Notes: a model not told the origin generated them from the sequence alone. DNA of 64,000 nucleotides from Carnegiea gigantea (GCA_029747015.1 JAKOGI010000126.1:739001-803000); one strand, 5' to 3'; shown: positions 1 through 12,852, numbered from the stretch's first letter. Program-made: numbers and translations.

Positions 1-1577
1 ACTACGTATGCTGACTCAAACATTAGCTCTTGTTGGAACTTCTTGTATGCTCTTCTTGTGTATACTTGGGTAGCATCTCTTTTGATATTTAGTAGTGGAT
101 GGTGAATTTCGGGAATGCTACATTTTGAGATAGAATCATTTTGCATCTCTTGGTATCGAATTTCACTTACTCCACGTTCATAACTCTGAACAAATTGGTA
201 CAATTGCATCTTTTTGTTGACAAATGCTTTCACCGTTCAATTCATCGACTCACATCATTGTGTGCTTCTCATCCCAGCAAAAAAATAACCTTGTAGATAA
301 GCCTCTACTCATTTTTCCTTAGTTTCATACATATCAGTAGCCCATTTGTGCTTTTTCGTATCAATCTTATAATGATGTAATAGCTCTTGCCACCCTTTTT
401 CAAAATCTTCAGGCTTTCTATACGTGTCCACACATTTGATAAAACCATGTGTAAATCGTTTACCAGCATGTGTAACAACATTTTTCATTAAATGCCAGAA
501 ACATATGCGATGACATGTGCCTGGCAACACTTCTCTTATTGCGTATGCCATTGCATTATCTCTATCTGTCATAATTGTTGTAGGCTTCCGTCCATCCATT
601 GCTTTCACCAACTGATGTAATACCCATATATATGTCTCCTTCACTTCATCAAGTAGCAAGGCACATCCAAATGGAATGGTTTGCAAATGGTGATTTATCC
701 GAACAAAAATGGTAAATGGTTTATTATATTTATTCGACTAGTAGGTAGTGTCAAATGCCAATGTATGCCCAAAAAATTCGTAGTCCATGCAGGACCTTCC
801 ATCACACCAAAACAATTTGTCTAATTTCCCATCTACATCAACAGTATAACTCACAAAGAATAGTGGATCTATCTCCTGCTTTCCACATAAGTAAGCTAAA
901 ACTGCTTCGGCATCATTCTCTAACCACCTCTGGTGTTGATCCACAACATTATAGACATCTTTCCTTACACAACCAAAATTATCATGGCCTCTAGCATCAT
1001 GTAAAATTTTGGTATAAATTTGCTTCTTACTTATTCCTAAATCATACATCTCACTTACTTGAATTTTGGTTACGTCATCTATACCCCTGAAAGCTCGAAT
1101 CAGATTCACTTGTTGCGGTGGAACAAGCTGATGATTGTGTTCCTTCTTGAACTCTTTTACTATATACTGACATGTTTTCATGTATTTCATACTTGTGAAG
1201 GTTTTACAAAAACATCATGTTTCATCTCTTGCCTTCCTTTTCTTATCTTCGCAGTTCTTGTCCTTCTTGGATCTCACCCCTTTGCGATCACAACAAAAGC
1301 GCAATGATGTTACAACACCATGACGATTAATTCGCGGTGCCCCTCTTCTAACCCCAAATCCAACCGCTTTAGCATAAGTAAAATAAAACACTTCACACTC
1401 AACTGGTGTTTTAAAGATTAACTTCTTCATATCGTTTTCGTTAAGGTCGTCTAGCCTTTTCTCTATGAAATTCGAGCTTGTTCCTTCATTTTGCTTTTCC
1501 TCACTAACTATGTCATCCATAATATCTTGTACACATTGAGTTTCATCAGCAATTCCTATTGGATCAACTCCTTCCAT
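1..1577 (-). pseudogene. FAR1/FHY3-related (MULE transposase-derived) gene, in-frame stops, cut by window edge
   Basis: Reading from 1577 down to 1, one frame without indels gives a FAR1-type N-terminal zinc-binding domain (about 1215-1500; key stretch GFGVRRGAPRINRHG), then the linker with KEFKKEHNHQLVPP, then the MULE transposase-like core (LAFDTTY near 740, MTDRDNAMAYAI near 560, CHRICFWHLMKN near 490, YLQGYFFAGMRSTQ near 265). Known family members are transposase-derived transcription factors of light signalling or MULE transposases themselves. Stops interrupt the frame at 1215-1217, 738-740, 309-311, 255-257 and 237-239, after which the frame is open to base 1. The SWIM zinc finger expected at the C-terminus lies outside the window. 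No introns are visible. A retrotransposon sits about 50 bp upstream of the start. It could be a dead gene or a relic MULE; family assignment is firm, specific orthology is not. Confidence 0.85.
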
Positions 1578-1623
1578 ACCCTACCTAGAATTGAATGTTA
1601 GAAACATTACAATATTGGATGAG

Positions 1624-1628
1624 AGCTG
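1624..1628. repeat. Left target-site duplication AGCTG of the gypsy-type element
   Basis: AGCTG immediately precedes the first LTR and is repeated at 8693-8697 right after the third LTR. It therefore marks the outer limits of the original insertion. Confidence 0.85.
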
Positions 1629-2986
1629 TGTTGCAAGAAAAAGTTTTAATATTTATAAACCCCAAGTGCAAGGTGTATCGTTGAGTACTTGGGGTGTCGT
1701 CCGCAGGGAATTGTATTTCCAACTACCAGGGCTAGCTAAAGCATCTCGAGCTAGGCAGGATCGAAGGGTGAAGGAGTGGGGAGCTAAACTACGCTACAAA
1801 CACGGAAACAAGCGAATTGGAGTTGTGATTTTACCAATGGATGAACCGACTAACCAAGACGAGTCCTAACCTACCCGAGCCATACTATGAACAAGAGATG
1901 GTCGGTTGCATAATCAAAGACCACCCAAGCCCTCTCTCAAGGGTCATGAGCTAGTCTAACTCGTGTAACCACCTACTTTCGTGGGGTTAGGCGAATTAGA
2001 CCACAAAACTAGCAACCCCGGACCTAGCTCGATTCGGATACTACTTTCGTGTCCCGAACTCGGCTATTCCCTCTCCCACACTAGCAAATTGACCTCACCT
2101 CTCAGCATAAGTCAATCGCCCAAAAATATGGATGAAAACCCTCTCAGGCATTTCATCGAACACTTGCGGGCGTGAAGGAAAACTCTAGGTTCTAAGCATA
2201 GATTGGGTATGGTTAGGCCAAATACAAGATTAATTAGCCATCAAGAGACTAATCACAATCCAAGCCAACAAAATCTAATAACTAATCATCAACAAAACAC
2301 AAAACCTAAACCTAAACTAATGGAGAACACAAGCATAAACTAGGGAGAAGAGACATGAAACTAAACAAATCTACCAACCAAATAAAACAAGAATTAACAA
2401 TGAAAACTAAACAAATAAACTAAACACAATCTAAACTAACATAATCAAAATAAGAACAAACAATAGCTAAATTGAAATAAGTGGAGAAAGAGAGAAGAAG
2501 GCTTATAGATTGATGGAAGGAACTTCAAATCCAATTGCTTGAATCCAAGAATAATCCAATACAACCCTAATCTAATCCTCTCAATGGAGTTTTTATTGCC
2601 TAAAACCTAAACTAAACTACCCTAAAAATCACCTGGAAGAACCCCCCGAGTGATCCCCTCAAACAGACCCCGAACGAAGTTTAAATAGAAACCCGAGCAG
2701 ACGGCAAAACTGGGGGGAGGCACGACCGTGCCACGTGGCATGGCCACACTGTGCCACATTGCCGGCACGGTGGTCCGTTTTCCCCCGGTTTTGCCCCCTT
2801 TTGCCGATTTTCGTCGGTTTTCGCTGTTTTGTCCCGTCTTCGTCCCTTTTTACGACGTTTGCTTGATTTTGAGTTATTTCCTACAAAATATAAATAAAAC
2901 AAGTAAAAATCTTAAAGATTAAGTTATTATACGAGCTAAAAGTGGGTGAAAGAGGCACGTAAAATGGGTAAATTTACCGTTCAACA
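1629..2986 (-). repeat. LTR copy 1 (3' LTR of the minus-strand element)
   Basis: 1358 bp, TG...CA ends on either strand. It is almost identical to the copies at 5879-7239 and 7342-8692, differing by scattered substitutions. Short open frames inside it recur in the other copies and are by-products of the repeat. Confidence 0.92.
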
Positions 2987-3002
2987 CACCCCCACACCTA
3001 TC
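2987..3002 (-). promoter_or_regulatory. Polypurine tract
   Basis: On the minus strand GATAGGTGTGGGGGTG directly abuts the TGTTGA start of the 3' LTR, the position and composition expected of the plus-strand primer of an LTR retrotransposon. The same tract recurs at 7240-7255 beside LTR copy 2. Confidence 0.8.
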
Positions 3003-4374
3003 TTTTGCTCGTCCTCGAGCAAAATAAAAGAAAAACTAAAGTAAACAACTAACTCACTTTCGTAGGAATCACGGTTGTATTTAGCGTATGCAACAAGCCC
3101 TTTAAACCCCTTGGTCACCCCAAGTGGACGAGTAAGGTCTCGTGAGGGTTTGCAGAAGATATACCCACAAAATCTCAAAAAGGAAAAACAAAGAAGAGAG
3201 GAACAAAAATCGAAAAATGAAAAAGACAAAACAAAATATATACATCAGGGTGAACTGTACACGTTCGGATCAACCAAAACCCCCCCAGTAACTCAAGTAT
3301 TAGACTGTACGCAAGCATTATATACATTTCAGGACACATCATCCCAAAGAATGACATTTAGACATCAGCTTCTCACCCCACGACGCATGAAAATAATGAA
3401 TCCATCCTGGTGCCTGTGTGCAAGTGTATCATCACCCTAAAACTAAGCCTACCAAAACCAAACTCAACCCCACGCAGCTGATACAAGCTATCTTTTCGAA
3501 TGGTTAGCATGGAAAGCAAGCTTCCCCAATAACAGTATTGCCTCAAAGGGTAACACCCAGTAGCGCATGCCTCAAAGGGGTACTTGTCGTTTCCAATTCT
3601 TTTCTTCCCCACTTTTTGTTGTTTTTTTTTCTTTCCATTATTTTTTCAATACAAACTCATGTCACGCCTCAAAGGAATACACCCAGTAGCGCTTGAATTT
3701 GTTTGTTTTTGTTTTTGTTTTGAAAAATGGGGGTGCCAGCACATATAAAAGGAGCTATGCAGTAGACAAGTGGGGGAGTCAATCATGGAAGACTAAGAAT
3801 ATAGGATGATGATAATACATAAATCAGGACTGGATTGCAAAATTACAGTGAACTGTTGGGGTTAGAACTGAGACATAAAACGACAGACTGGGGATGAACA
3901 TCTATCATGCACATTATACTTATATACGAGCTAATAGTCAAGGTACCGGAGATCAAGGCTGATCAAAATAGTACAAAACTCCCCAAAATTCAAAAGGAAA
4001 AGAAACATTTATACAAAAAGGAGAAAAATTTTTACAAAAATAAAAAGAAAAGGGGAGATGACCCCACTCCCACACCTAAATCTCACAATGTCCTCATTGG
4101 GAGCCGTGAGTCATCACCAACACACAAAAAAAAATCAAACACAAGACATACAAAATCGACAAATATATACACAAGCTAACACACTCTCCCAAAAACGCAA
4201 TCTCGCCTAATCAAAACAAGATCACACACATATACCAAACTAGCACCACCAATCACAACACAATAAAAATCCACAAAAACACAAAAATGGTGATCATAGC
4301 CAACAACGGCGCAGCAACATCCAAATTTCACCACAAGATGATCACCAACAAAAACACAATCCTAATATTCACAA
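3003..4374 (-). other. Non-coding internal region of the gypsy-type element
   Basis: About 1.4 kb between gag and the polypurine tract, where pol would lie in an autonomous element. No pol domain is visible in any frame. It has A-rich stretches (4000-4400) and a phrase CCTCAAAGG...CACCCAGTAGCGC repeated three times between 3540 and 3700, so it seems to be structural filler. Confidence 0.6.
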
Positions 4375-5716
4375 CTAAACAAAAACAAAAAGAAAGAAAA
4401 GAAAAATAAAAAAAGAGGGGAAGAGAAGAGTGAGAACGATTATACCAGGTCGGGTACTGAATGTACCCGAGCTATGCCATGACGACTTAAGGAGCATCAG
4501 CCACTCCTTGCTGCTCAAGATGCGAGTCGTCAGCTCGGATGCAGTCAAAACTCGTAGGAGCTTATCATAAATTGCTGCATGCGGCTCAGAATGGTGTGAG
4601 TGAGAGAACACTGGTAAAGATGGAGCAAACAAAGTTAGTGCCCTCTTAAACTCACCAAATACCTGTGAGAAATCAGCAGAATAATCAAATACAATAGTCA
4701 ACGCGATTTCTCTTGGCATGCCCTCTAGGTACAGACGATAAGGATCGAGAAGGGGGTCATACCCTCTAAAAGTACCTAGAGGCTCAGAATAGTCAACCAC
4801 ATTCCCCTCGAGCACCACAAGAGAATCGATCGGTGAGAGGTCACAATACTGAGGGGAAGGGGAGGGTAGTGAACATGAAGAAGTATGAGAAAAATCAAGG
4901 GGGTTGAGGGATACATGGTCAGTAAGATCAGGACTAGATGAAACTGCAGCCACAGCATCCACACAGGACTCCCCCTCGAGAATCTCGTCGAGATCATACA
5001 CCTCACTAAAAGTACCGTCTGACTCAAGGCAGAAATCATCCCCACCGATACTAGCACCAACACAAAATGTCGCACCTACGTCGAACTCCGTCGACTGAGC
5101 TAAAGGGAAAGGTGGATCAGGATAGGTCATAGTGTTGTCCTTAAAGGTGCTAGGTAGGGATGGAGCAACAGGAGGTAGAGTAGGTAAGGGAGGGTCATGC
5201 ACGTCCTCTAGTCCGGACTCTAGAGGAGGAAAAGACGCACCATCATCACACAGATTGACATCAAGTCTAGGAGCACTAGAACTAGGGTCAGTCTCGGGTG
5301 ATAGGTCATACTCCCGCAGTTTATTAACAAACTCAGCAAACTCAACTTGTTGCTTGTTCATGGCCTCTATCATACTAGAAATTTTAGCAAAACCATCAGC
5401 AGAAATACGATAGGGACAAGAAACACTGGCATGGTCAGAACAATGGCAGATCTCACATGCAAGAGGTGTATGATTAGGAACGCAGGGGGATGGGGTGGAT
5501 GAAGTAAATTGACTAGTCTCAAATTCATAAGTATCTCTAGCCAACCACTCAAGTAATTCCCAAGCTTCATCAACGTTTCGAGCACAGAAATCCCAATGCT
5601 CCAAAAGAGCACGGATCTCACAAGTCACACCCTCATAGACCATGTTCAAAATTTCCCATTTTTCTAGGCAATAACCACAATGAGCAAGAAAAGCATGTAA
5701 TCTATCATAGTATCGC
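4375..5716 (-). pseudogene. Truncated gag protein with CCHC zinc knuckle
   Basis: An open minus-strand frame runs from just downstream of the primer binding site (about 5716) to 4375 without a clear gag N-terminus. The N-terminal part (EKWEILNMVYEGV, then WDFCARNVDEAWELLEWLA) resembles the C-terminal half of gypsy-type retrotransposon gag. A zinc knuckle C-x2-C-x4-H-x4-C follows (CEICHCSDHASVSC, about 5405-5450). The rest is acidic and rich in S, P and D and matches no domain I recognise. The frame has stayed open over roughly 1.3 kb. It is interpreted as the sole remaining protein of a non-autonomous element; whether it is still made is unknown. Confidence 0.7.
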
Positions 5717-5854
5717 TAAAACAATTTGTGCTCATGTTGACGGAAGTGGGAAAGAGACAATTTTTTTTTAAAATTTTTGATTTTTTTTTTTTTGGATTTT
5801 CTAAAGGCCTAGCCTCGAATGCTGAAGTAAACCCCAATATTGAAAAATGCCAAT

Positions 5855-5872
5855 TCCCCGACAACGGCACCA
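5855..5872 (-). promoter_or_regulatory. Primer binding site, tRNA-Asp type
   Basis: The minus strand reads TGGTGCCGTTGTCGGGGA six bases after the LTR end. This differs at two positions from the complement of the 3' end of plant tRNA-Asp, a common primer of plant gypsy elements. It identifies 5879-7239 as the 5' LTR. Confidence 0.8.
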
Positions 5873-5878
5873 AAAACT

Positions 5879-7239
5879 TGTTGCAAGAAAAAGTTTTAAT
5901 ATTTATAAACCCCAAGTGCAAGGTGTGTCGTTGAGTACTTGGGGTGTAGTCCGCAGGAAATTGTGTTTCCAACTACCAGGGCTAGCTAAAACATCTCGAG
6001 CTAAGCAGGATCGAAGGGTGAAGGAGTGGGGAGCTAAACTACGCTACAAACACGGAAACAAGCGAATTGGAGTTGTGATTTTACCAATGGATGAACCGAC
6101 TAACCAAGACGAGTCCTAACCTACCCGAACTACACTATGAACAAGAGATGGTCGGTTGCACAATCAAAGACCACCCAAGCCCTCTCTCAAGGGTCATGAG
6201 CTAGTCTAACTCGTGTAACCACCTACTTTCGTGGGGTTAGGCGAATTAGACCACAAAACTAGCAACCCCGGACCTAGCTCGATTCGGATACTACTTTCGT
6301 GTCCCGAACTCGGCCATTCCCTCTCCCACACTAGCAAATTGACCTCACCTCTCAGCATAAGTCAATCGCCCAAAAATATGGATGAAAATCCTCTCAGGCA
6401 TTTCATCGAACACTTGGCGGGCGTGAAGGAAAACTCTAGGTTCTAAGCATAGATTGGGTATGGTTAGGCCAAATACAAGATTAATTAGCCATCAAGAGGG
6501 CTAATCACAATCCAAGCCAACAAAATCTAACAACTAATCATCAACAAAATACAAAACCTAAACCTAAACTAATGGAGAACACAAGCATGAACTAGGGAGA
6601 AGAGACATGAAACTAAACAAATCTACCAACCAAATAAAACAAGGATTAACAATGAAAACTAAACAAATAAACTAAATACAATCTAAACTAACATAATCAA
6701 AATAAGAACAAACAATAGCTAAATTGAAATAAGTGGAGAAAGAGAGAAGAAGGCTTATAGATTGATGGAAGGAACCTCAAATCCAATTGCTTGAATCCAA
6801 GAACAATCCAATACAACCCTAATCTAATCCTCTCAATGGAGTTTTTATTGCCTAAAACCTAAACTAAACTACCCTAAAAATCACCTGGAAGAACCCCCCG
6901 AGCGATCCCCTCAAACAGACGCCCGAACGAAGCTTAAATAGAAACCCGAGCAGACGGCAAAACTGGGGGGAGGCACGACCGTGCCACGTGGCACGGCCAC
7001 ACTGTGCCACATTGCTGGCACGGTGGTCCGTTTTCCCCCGGTTTTGCCCCCTTTTGCCGGTTTTCGTCGGTTTTCGCTGTTTTGTCCCGTCTTCGTCCCT
7101 TTTTGCGACGTTTGCTTGATTTTGAGTTATTTCTTACAAAACATAAATAAAACAAGCAAAAATCCTAAAGATTAAGTTATTATACGAGCAAAAAGTAGGT
7201 GAAAGAGGCACGTAAAATGAGTAAATTTACCGTTCAACA
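5879..7239 (-). repeat. LTR copy 2 (5' LTR of the internal-region-bearing unit)
   Basis: 1361 bp, flanked by the primer binding site on its low-coordinate side and by a polypurine-tract copy on its high-coordinate side. It is therefore simultaneously the 5' LTR of one unit and the 3' LTR of a second, deleted unit. Confidence 0.92.
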
Positions 7240-7341
7240 CACCCCCACACCTATCTTTTGCTCGTCCTCGAGCAAAATAAAAGAAAAACTAAAGTAAACA
7301 ACTAACTCACTTTCGTAGGAATCACGGTTGTATTTATAAAC
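7240..7341 (-). other. Residual internal segment between LTR copies 2 and 3
   Basis: It repeats positions 2987-3083 (polypurine tract and adjoining internal DNA) almost exactly, then jumps into LTR sequence near TATTTATAAAC. About 2.8 kb of the second internal region, including its primer binding site and gag, is gone. Confidence 0.85.
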
Positions 7342-8692
7342 AAAAAGTTTTAATATTTATAAACCCCAAGTGTAAGGTGTATCGTTGAGTACTTGGGGTG
7401 TCGTCCGCAGGGAATTGTGTTTCCAACTACCAGGGTTAGCTAAAGCGTCTCGAGCTAGGCAGGATCGAAGGGTGAAGGAGTGGGGAGCTAAACTATGCTA
7501 CAAACACGGAAACAAGCGAATTGGAGTTGTGATTTTACCAATGGATGAACCGATTAACCAAGACGAGTCCTAACCTACCCGAACCACACTATGAATAAGA
7601 GATGGTCGGTTGCACCATCAAAGACCACCCAAGCCCTCTCTCAAGGGTCATGAGCTAGTCTAACTCGTGTAACCACCTACTTTCGTGGGGTTAGGCGAAT
7701 TAGACCACAAAATTAGCAACCCCGGACCTAGCTCGATTCGGATACTACTTTCGTGTCCCGAACTCGGCTATTCCCTCTCCCACACTAGCTAATTGACCTC
7801 ACCTCTCAGCATAAGTCAATTGCCCAAAAATATGGATGAAAGCTCTCTCAAACATTTCATCGAACACTGGGCGGGCGTGAAGGAAAACTCTAAGTTCTAG
7901 GCATAGATTGGGTATGGTTAGGCCAAATACAAGATTAATTAGCCATCAAGAGGCTAATCACAATCCAAGCCAACAAAATCTAACAACTAATCATCAACAA
8001 AATACAAAACCTAAACCTAAACTAATGGAGAACACAAGCATGAACTAGGGAGAAGAGACATGAAACTAAACAAATCTACCAACCAAATAAAACAAGGATT
8101 AATAATGAAAACTAAACAAATAAACTAAATACAATCTAAACTAACATAATCAAAATATGAACAAACAATAGCTAAATTGAAATAAGTGGAGAAAGAGAGA
8201 AGAAGGCTTATAGATTGATGGAAGGAACCTCAAATCCAATTGCTTGAATCCAAGAACAATCCAATACAACCCTAATCTAATCCTCTCAATGGAGTTTTTA
8301 TTGCCTAAAAGCTAAACTAAACTACCCTAAAACTCACCTGGAAGAACGGCCCGAGCGATCCCCTCAAACAGACGCCCGAACGAAGCTTAAATAGAAACCC
8401 GAGCAGACGGCAAAACTGGGGGGAGGTACGACCGTGCCACGTGGCACGGCCACACTGTGCCACATTGCTGGCATGGTGGTCCGTTTTCCCCCGGTTTTGC
8501 CCCCTTTTGCCGGTTTTCGTCGGTTTTCGCTGTTTTGTCCCGTCTTCGTCCCTTTTTGCGACGTTTGCTTGATTTTGAGTTATTTCCTACAAAACATAAA
8601 TAAAACAAGTAAAAATCCTAAAGATTAAGTTATTATACGAGCAAAAAATGGGTGAAAGAGGCACGTAAAATGGGTAAATTTATCGTTCAACA
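7342..8692 (-). repeat. LTR copy 3, missing its first bases
   Basis: Matches the other LTRs from AAAAAGTTTTAATATTT to the terminal GTTCAACA. The first dozen LTR bases (TGTTGCAAG...) are replaced at the deletion junction. TSD AGCTG follows at 8693-8697. Confidence 0.9.
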
Positions 8693-8697
8693 AGCTG

Positions 8698-11600
8698 AAG
8701 AAGTAATCGATCTTTTGCATGAGGAGGATGAAATAACATAATTAAAAAAATAGAAATCTCTAATAACTATGCGAGCCAAAATCATGCCTTTTATATTCCT
8801 ATTCATATCTTATTATTCTATTTGTAATACTAGTACATACTCGCGCATTGCCCCGGATATAACTTTCAAAATATATATATATATTTCCTGTAAATCTTCT
8901 TGCTGCCTTGATAAACTCAATGTGATTGGCCATCACTATAGAAAAGCTGACAGCGTGTAGTATCGATCTACACTCTTATTCTGCTCATTCTACATTTAGC
9001 AAGCAACCACCTTGGCGAAGCGCATTAAAACAAAATGGACATAATGACAGTTACAAAATATGAATTCAATCACTTTTCTTACGGTGCCTTTGAGAGCCCT
9101 AAGATCGCTAACACAAAAAAGACCAAATGAAATCCCACCTCCAACACTGATTATAAAAAACAACACAGGTAAAATAAATTTTTTTCGGGGGGTTGATACA
9201 ATATTCAAAAGAGTCTCACCATAGAAAGCAACAACTATTTAATTTTAAAGGCAGATATTAGCCTTGTACAACAAAGGATTAGCTCTATTTGTTCAATGCT
9301 AGGACTAAAACCAACACCAATATGCCAAAAAGCAACTTCTAGTGTAACACAACAAACATAAGAAAGTGGCCATCGGCTCGTTGCTAGGATTGACAGTACC
9401 AATCTTCCAAAAACAAAGTCCTAGTATAGCACAACTAATAGAAGGAAGTGGTCAAGATTTATAATCATCGATCTGTGATAACTTTCTTCTCATCTGATAG
9501 CTTGTCCATTCTGGTTACATTCTCCTTAAATCCTCAAAAGATTTTACATTTATACCATGAGAGAACAACCACTCTTTTTGAACATCATGCATTCTCAATT
9601 TCAGAATTTCCGTTGCTCTATTACAGTTAAGCCCATAGGAAAGGAAAGCAGGACCTAAGTCCTATCATTTTAAAATATATCAATATTCATATCCCTAACT
9701 AAGTGATTGAAGGTAAAAACAACTTTAGGAGTAAAAAAGCAACAAGAATGGGCTATTAAAGTGAAGGGGGCAATGAACATCATGGTTATAACCACTAAAC
9801 ATGCAAAGCTCAATAAGCATGCCAAATAACATTGACTAAATGAGAACAATAAAAGCATTGTGCACAAAAAAAAAAAAAAAAACCATTCGAGTCATTGTTT
9901 TCACACCATTAAGCAAAGCTAACTGCAGCACATTAATCTTTAAAAATGAAGTGCAAATCATGATTATTGCATATGAGATTAAGATTAGATGATAAAGTAA
10001 AACCCAAACTAAAGGACAATGGAAAGAAGAGGGAAGAACGAAATAAAAACAATCAAATTTTCAAAGTTCCAATGGAGATATTACATTTACGGGGGGATAG
10101 AAGAAGAAAACATGCATTACCAATTAGGAGGATATGCTTTATTAGAAGACACGATGATAGTCATTCAACTGGTAGATAAAAATGTATATACTTTAGGTTT
10201 AGTTGCTAGGTTTCTTATGGTCCTGCACCAACAATGTTATTTGGTAATTATAAAATTAGTATAGCAGATAATGGATATCTTGGCCAACTTCCATCCCCCA
10301 CATAACAAATCAATTGCACACCATTATTATCCTCTACACAAATTCATAAAATCCACCAACCCCCCCCCCAAACTTGACAAATTAAATCTCCACCTTCAAT
10401 GAGACTAAATTTAGTATTTCAACACTACGAAGCATGGTAATATACCAAAAACATGTAGACCAACACAACAAAATTAGCCTTCATAGTAATTAATAAAGAG
10501 AACATCAAAAGTTTACCGCACACAACAGCACTCAAAATTAAAGTACTGAATTTTTAAAAGAATTTTTAAAAGGATTAATTGGATCAGAGTACCGAAACAA
10601 AGCTTGCATATAAAAATATTTTTTGACGGAACTGTATGTGAAATATTGCACGTCACGTTTTGGAGGGAGCAAACAATAGACTAACTGCAGTGAATGACTA
10701 TAAAGATAACATATAAAGGAATTCTAACAGTAGTGAAAGAACATGAAGATATTTATTTCAAAATTCTATTGTTTTTCTAAAACTGAGTCATTCAAAAATT
10801 TATGTCTTTTCGAAACGATTATATTTTAGATAGTTCTCGTATTAAGAATACTTCAAAGTTGATGTACTCATGCGTTTGAACTAAGGTGGTGAAAAATAGT
10901 ATGTAGCCATATGATTCCAAATGCACCGGTGCAATGGATTATCAAGATTTACCATTTCCTTAGGTCGGCATCACCAAAACTGAACCCACATCCTCACGAC
11001 TTAGGAGTCAAAATGAACACTACAGTATCAGAATTTTTATAAAACAAATGAAGGAAATCACACAAGAAGAATGGAACCGAATTTTTTTTAATTAGCAAAT
11101 ATGTAGGTAGCTATCGATATAAGGAACCCAAGTGGTCATGTAGGTGGAGAGCAGCAAGACCTAAGATCAAACCAGAACAGTGTAAGCACCAAAATCAGGC
11201 CTAGTCCTGGGTTTTCTACCTTTCTTGTGGCGTAAATTGCAATCTATTCACTATCAACCTAGACAGGCATTGAATCCCCCCAACCTGACCTAAGTACCCA
11301 TTGTTAGGTTTGGCCTTGATCTCCTTTTATTGTCTCCCCCACCTTGCCCTATCTCTTGCCAACAACCTTTATATAGGTCATTACTCACTTGGTGATTGAC
11401 ACCAGTAAAAACCAGTTTAAAAATGACGAATGCAACTATAGATTGAAAATTGACAAATATGATATCTCTTTGAAACAAGCATTTTGTGCTCGATCCTTTC
11501 TCCATTGACAATATTGGTCCCAATTTTGCTTTTCTAATGACAAAGGCAGGAAGATCAGCCCCTAAATTCCAACTCCCTGTAGCAAGCTGCTAGTCCCAAA

Positions 11601-12852
11601 AGCTCCATCAACATTGTTTCTCCTTCTAACTCGAGGCTTTCCACATCTATATATATTTGGTCAATTGCTAATTCCTTTAGCAGGGGATATTATGCAAACC
11701 CAATCTAACCAACGCAACCTAACCCCCCTAATAATGTTAACCCATGCACCCCCCCAACACAGAGATGAAGCCTCTCTTCGCTAATCAGTACCATATTTGT
11801 TTTTGTTCAGTTTGACAATCCATAAAGTAAAGAAACAGTGAAATTGAAAAAGATCAAAACTGAATATTAAAAACACAACCGCCATGGAGAGAAATAGGAA
11901 AATTTAATTCATATTATAAAGACACATATGGGGGGTGGACAATTGTTGATGCAAAATAACACAATGATAATGTGAAAGGAGTGTTAGGGTCAGCACTTCC
12001 ACTTCCACTTCCCACTTTTACTAGACGCAAAATACATTTTTCGAAAGAAATTTAACAAAGTAACAATAGAAAGGTCTCTTGTCCATTTGATTAGAAGTTT
12101 TTGAATTTTTAATCACACGAAATGATTGTCGCAGTCTTAATAATTGTCGTAGTGTTACATGTAAAATCATGTGAAAGGAGTGTCAGAAGTCTTGACAACC
12201 ATACACCATTATCTATTACATGTAAAATCATTCAGACTATAGATTGCACCTTGTTCTGATAGTCAATCTAGGATAGCCCTTCATAAAGCAGTGATTGTCG
12301 TAGTGTTACTTGTAGCACATATCTTTACCTGCACCAAGGGACTAAATTTGCATTAGAACCAAATAGATAAAAACATTTATCGTTAGCCAGAACACGGCAG
12401 TTCATTCTCATCTGCTGTTGGCCTCTCTCTTAACTATTGTGTTGATTACATATTGAAAAGCAGAAACCCTATTCACAAATTTTGAACTAGTGGAATACTA
12501 TTTACTCAAGCATGCAGAAGGCATAGTACACTGGTGGGAATTAATTCATTAAACAAAAAGCATATGGTCAAACCTAGCAAAATAGCATCTGAAAGTACTG
12601 AAAACAACTCTTAAAAAATATGAAAATGATACCAATTCTTTACGGCGACAAAGTCAAAGACACACGAGGGGAACGTGTAGGTTAGCCTTTAAAAAAAAAA
12701 AAAAAAATTGTGTTTTCAAATCTACAATTCGGATCAGTCTGAATTGTTGATCCAATGATTGAGGATAACTACCTATCCGAAAATCACTCTCATTAAGGTC
12801 AAACCTATTCTTCTTTTATTATAGACAGATTAGTTCAACGTTAGGAACATAC
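8698..12852. other. AT-rich intergenic DNA, no gene recognised
   Basis: Both strands were read; only short frames without familiar motifs appear. Present are homopolymer runs (A near 9870 and 12690, C near 10360) and a short phrase GATTGTCGTAGTGTTAC repeated near 12140 and 12290. It could contain introns or the 3' part of a minus-strand gene whose candidate exon is at 12853-13124. Confidence 0.5.

Larger units (their letters stand above)
1629..8692 (-). mobile_element. Non-autonomous Ty3/gypsy-type LTR retrotransposon, three-LTR tandem form
   Basis: Three near-identical LTRs (1629-2986, 5879-7239, 7342-8692) are separated by a 2.9-kb internal region and by a 102-bp internal remnant. The outer ends share the TSD AGCTG, so the whole array behaves as one insertion. 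On the minus strand, LTRs start TGTTGAACG and end TTGCAACA. A primer binding site and a purine tract lie next to the 5879-7239 and 1629-2986 LTRs, which fixes the orientation. The only coding capacity is a truncated gag with one zinc knuckle; there is no protease, reverse transcriptase, RNase H or integrase. Movement would have depended on a related autonomous element. Confidence 0.9.

Noticed and set aside
2681..2922. Overlapping 64-73 codon frames on both strands (also at 6934-7175 and 8387-8628)
   Set aside because: They recur because they lie in the three LTR copies; composition is low-complexity and there is no domain.
9967..10264. Two overlapping plus-strand frames of 70-81 codons
   Set aside because: No motif, no splice context, and the two frames compete for the same DNA.
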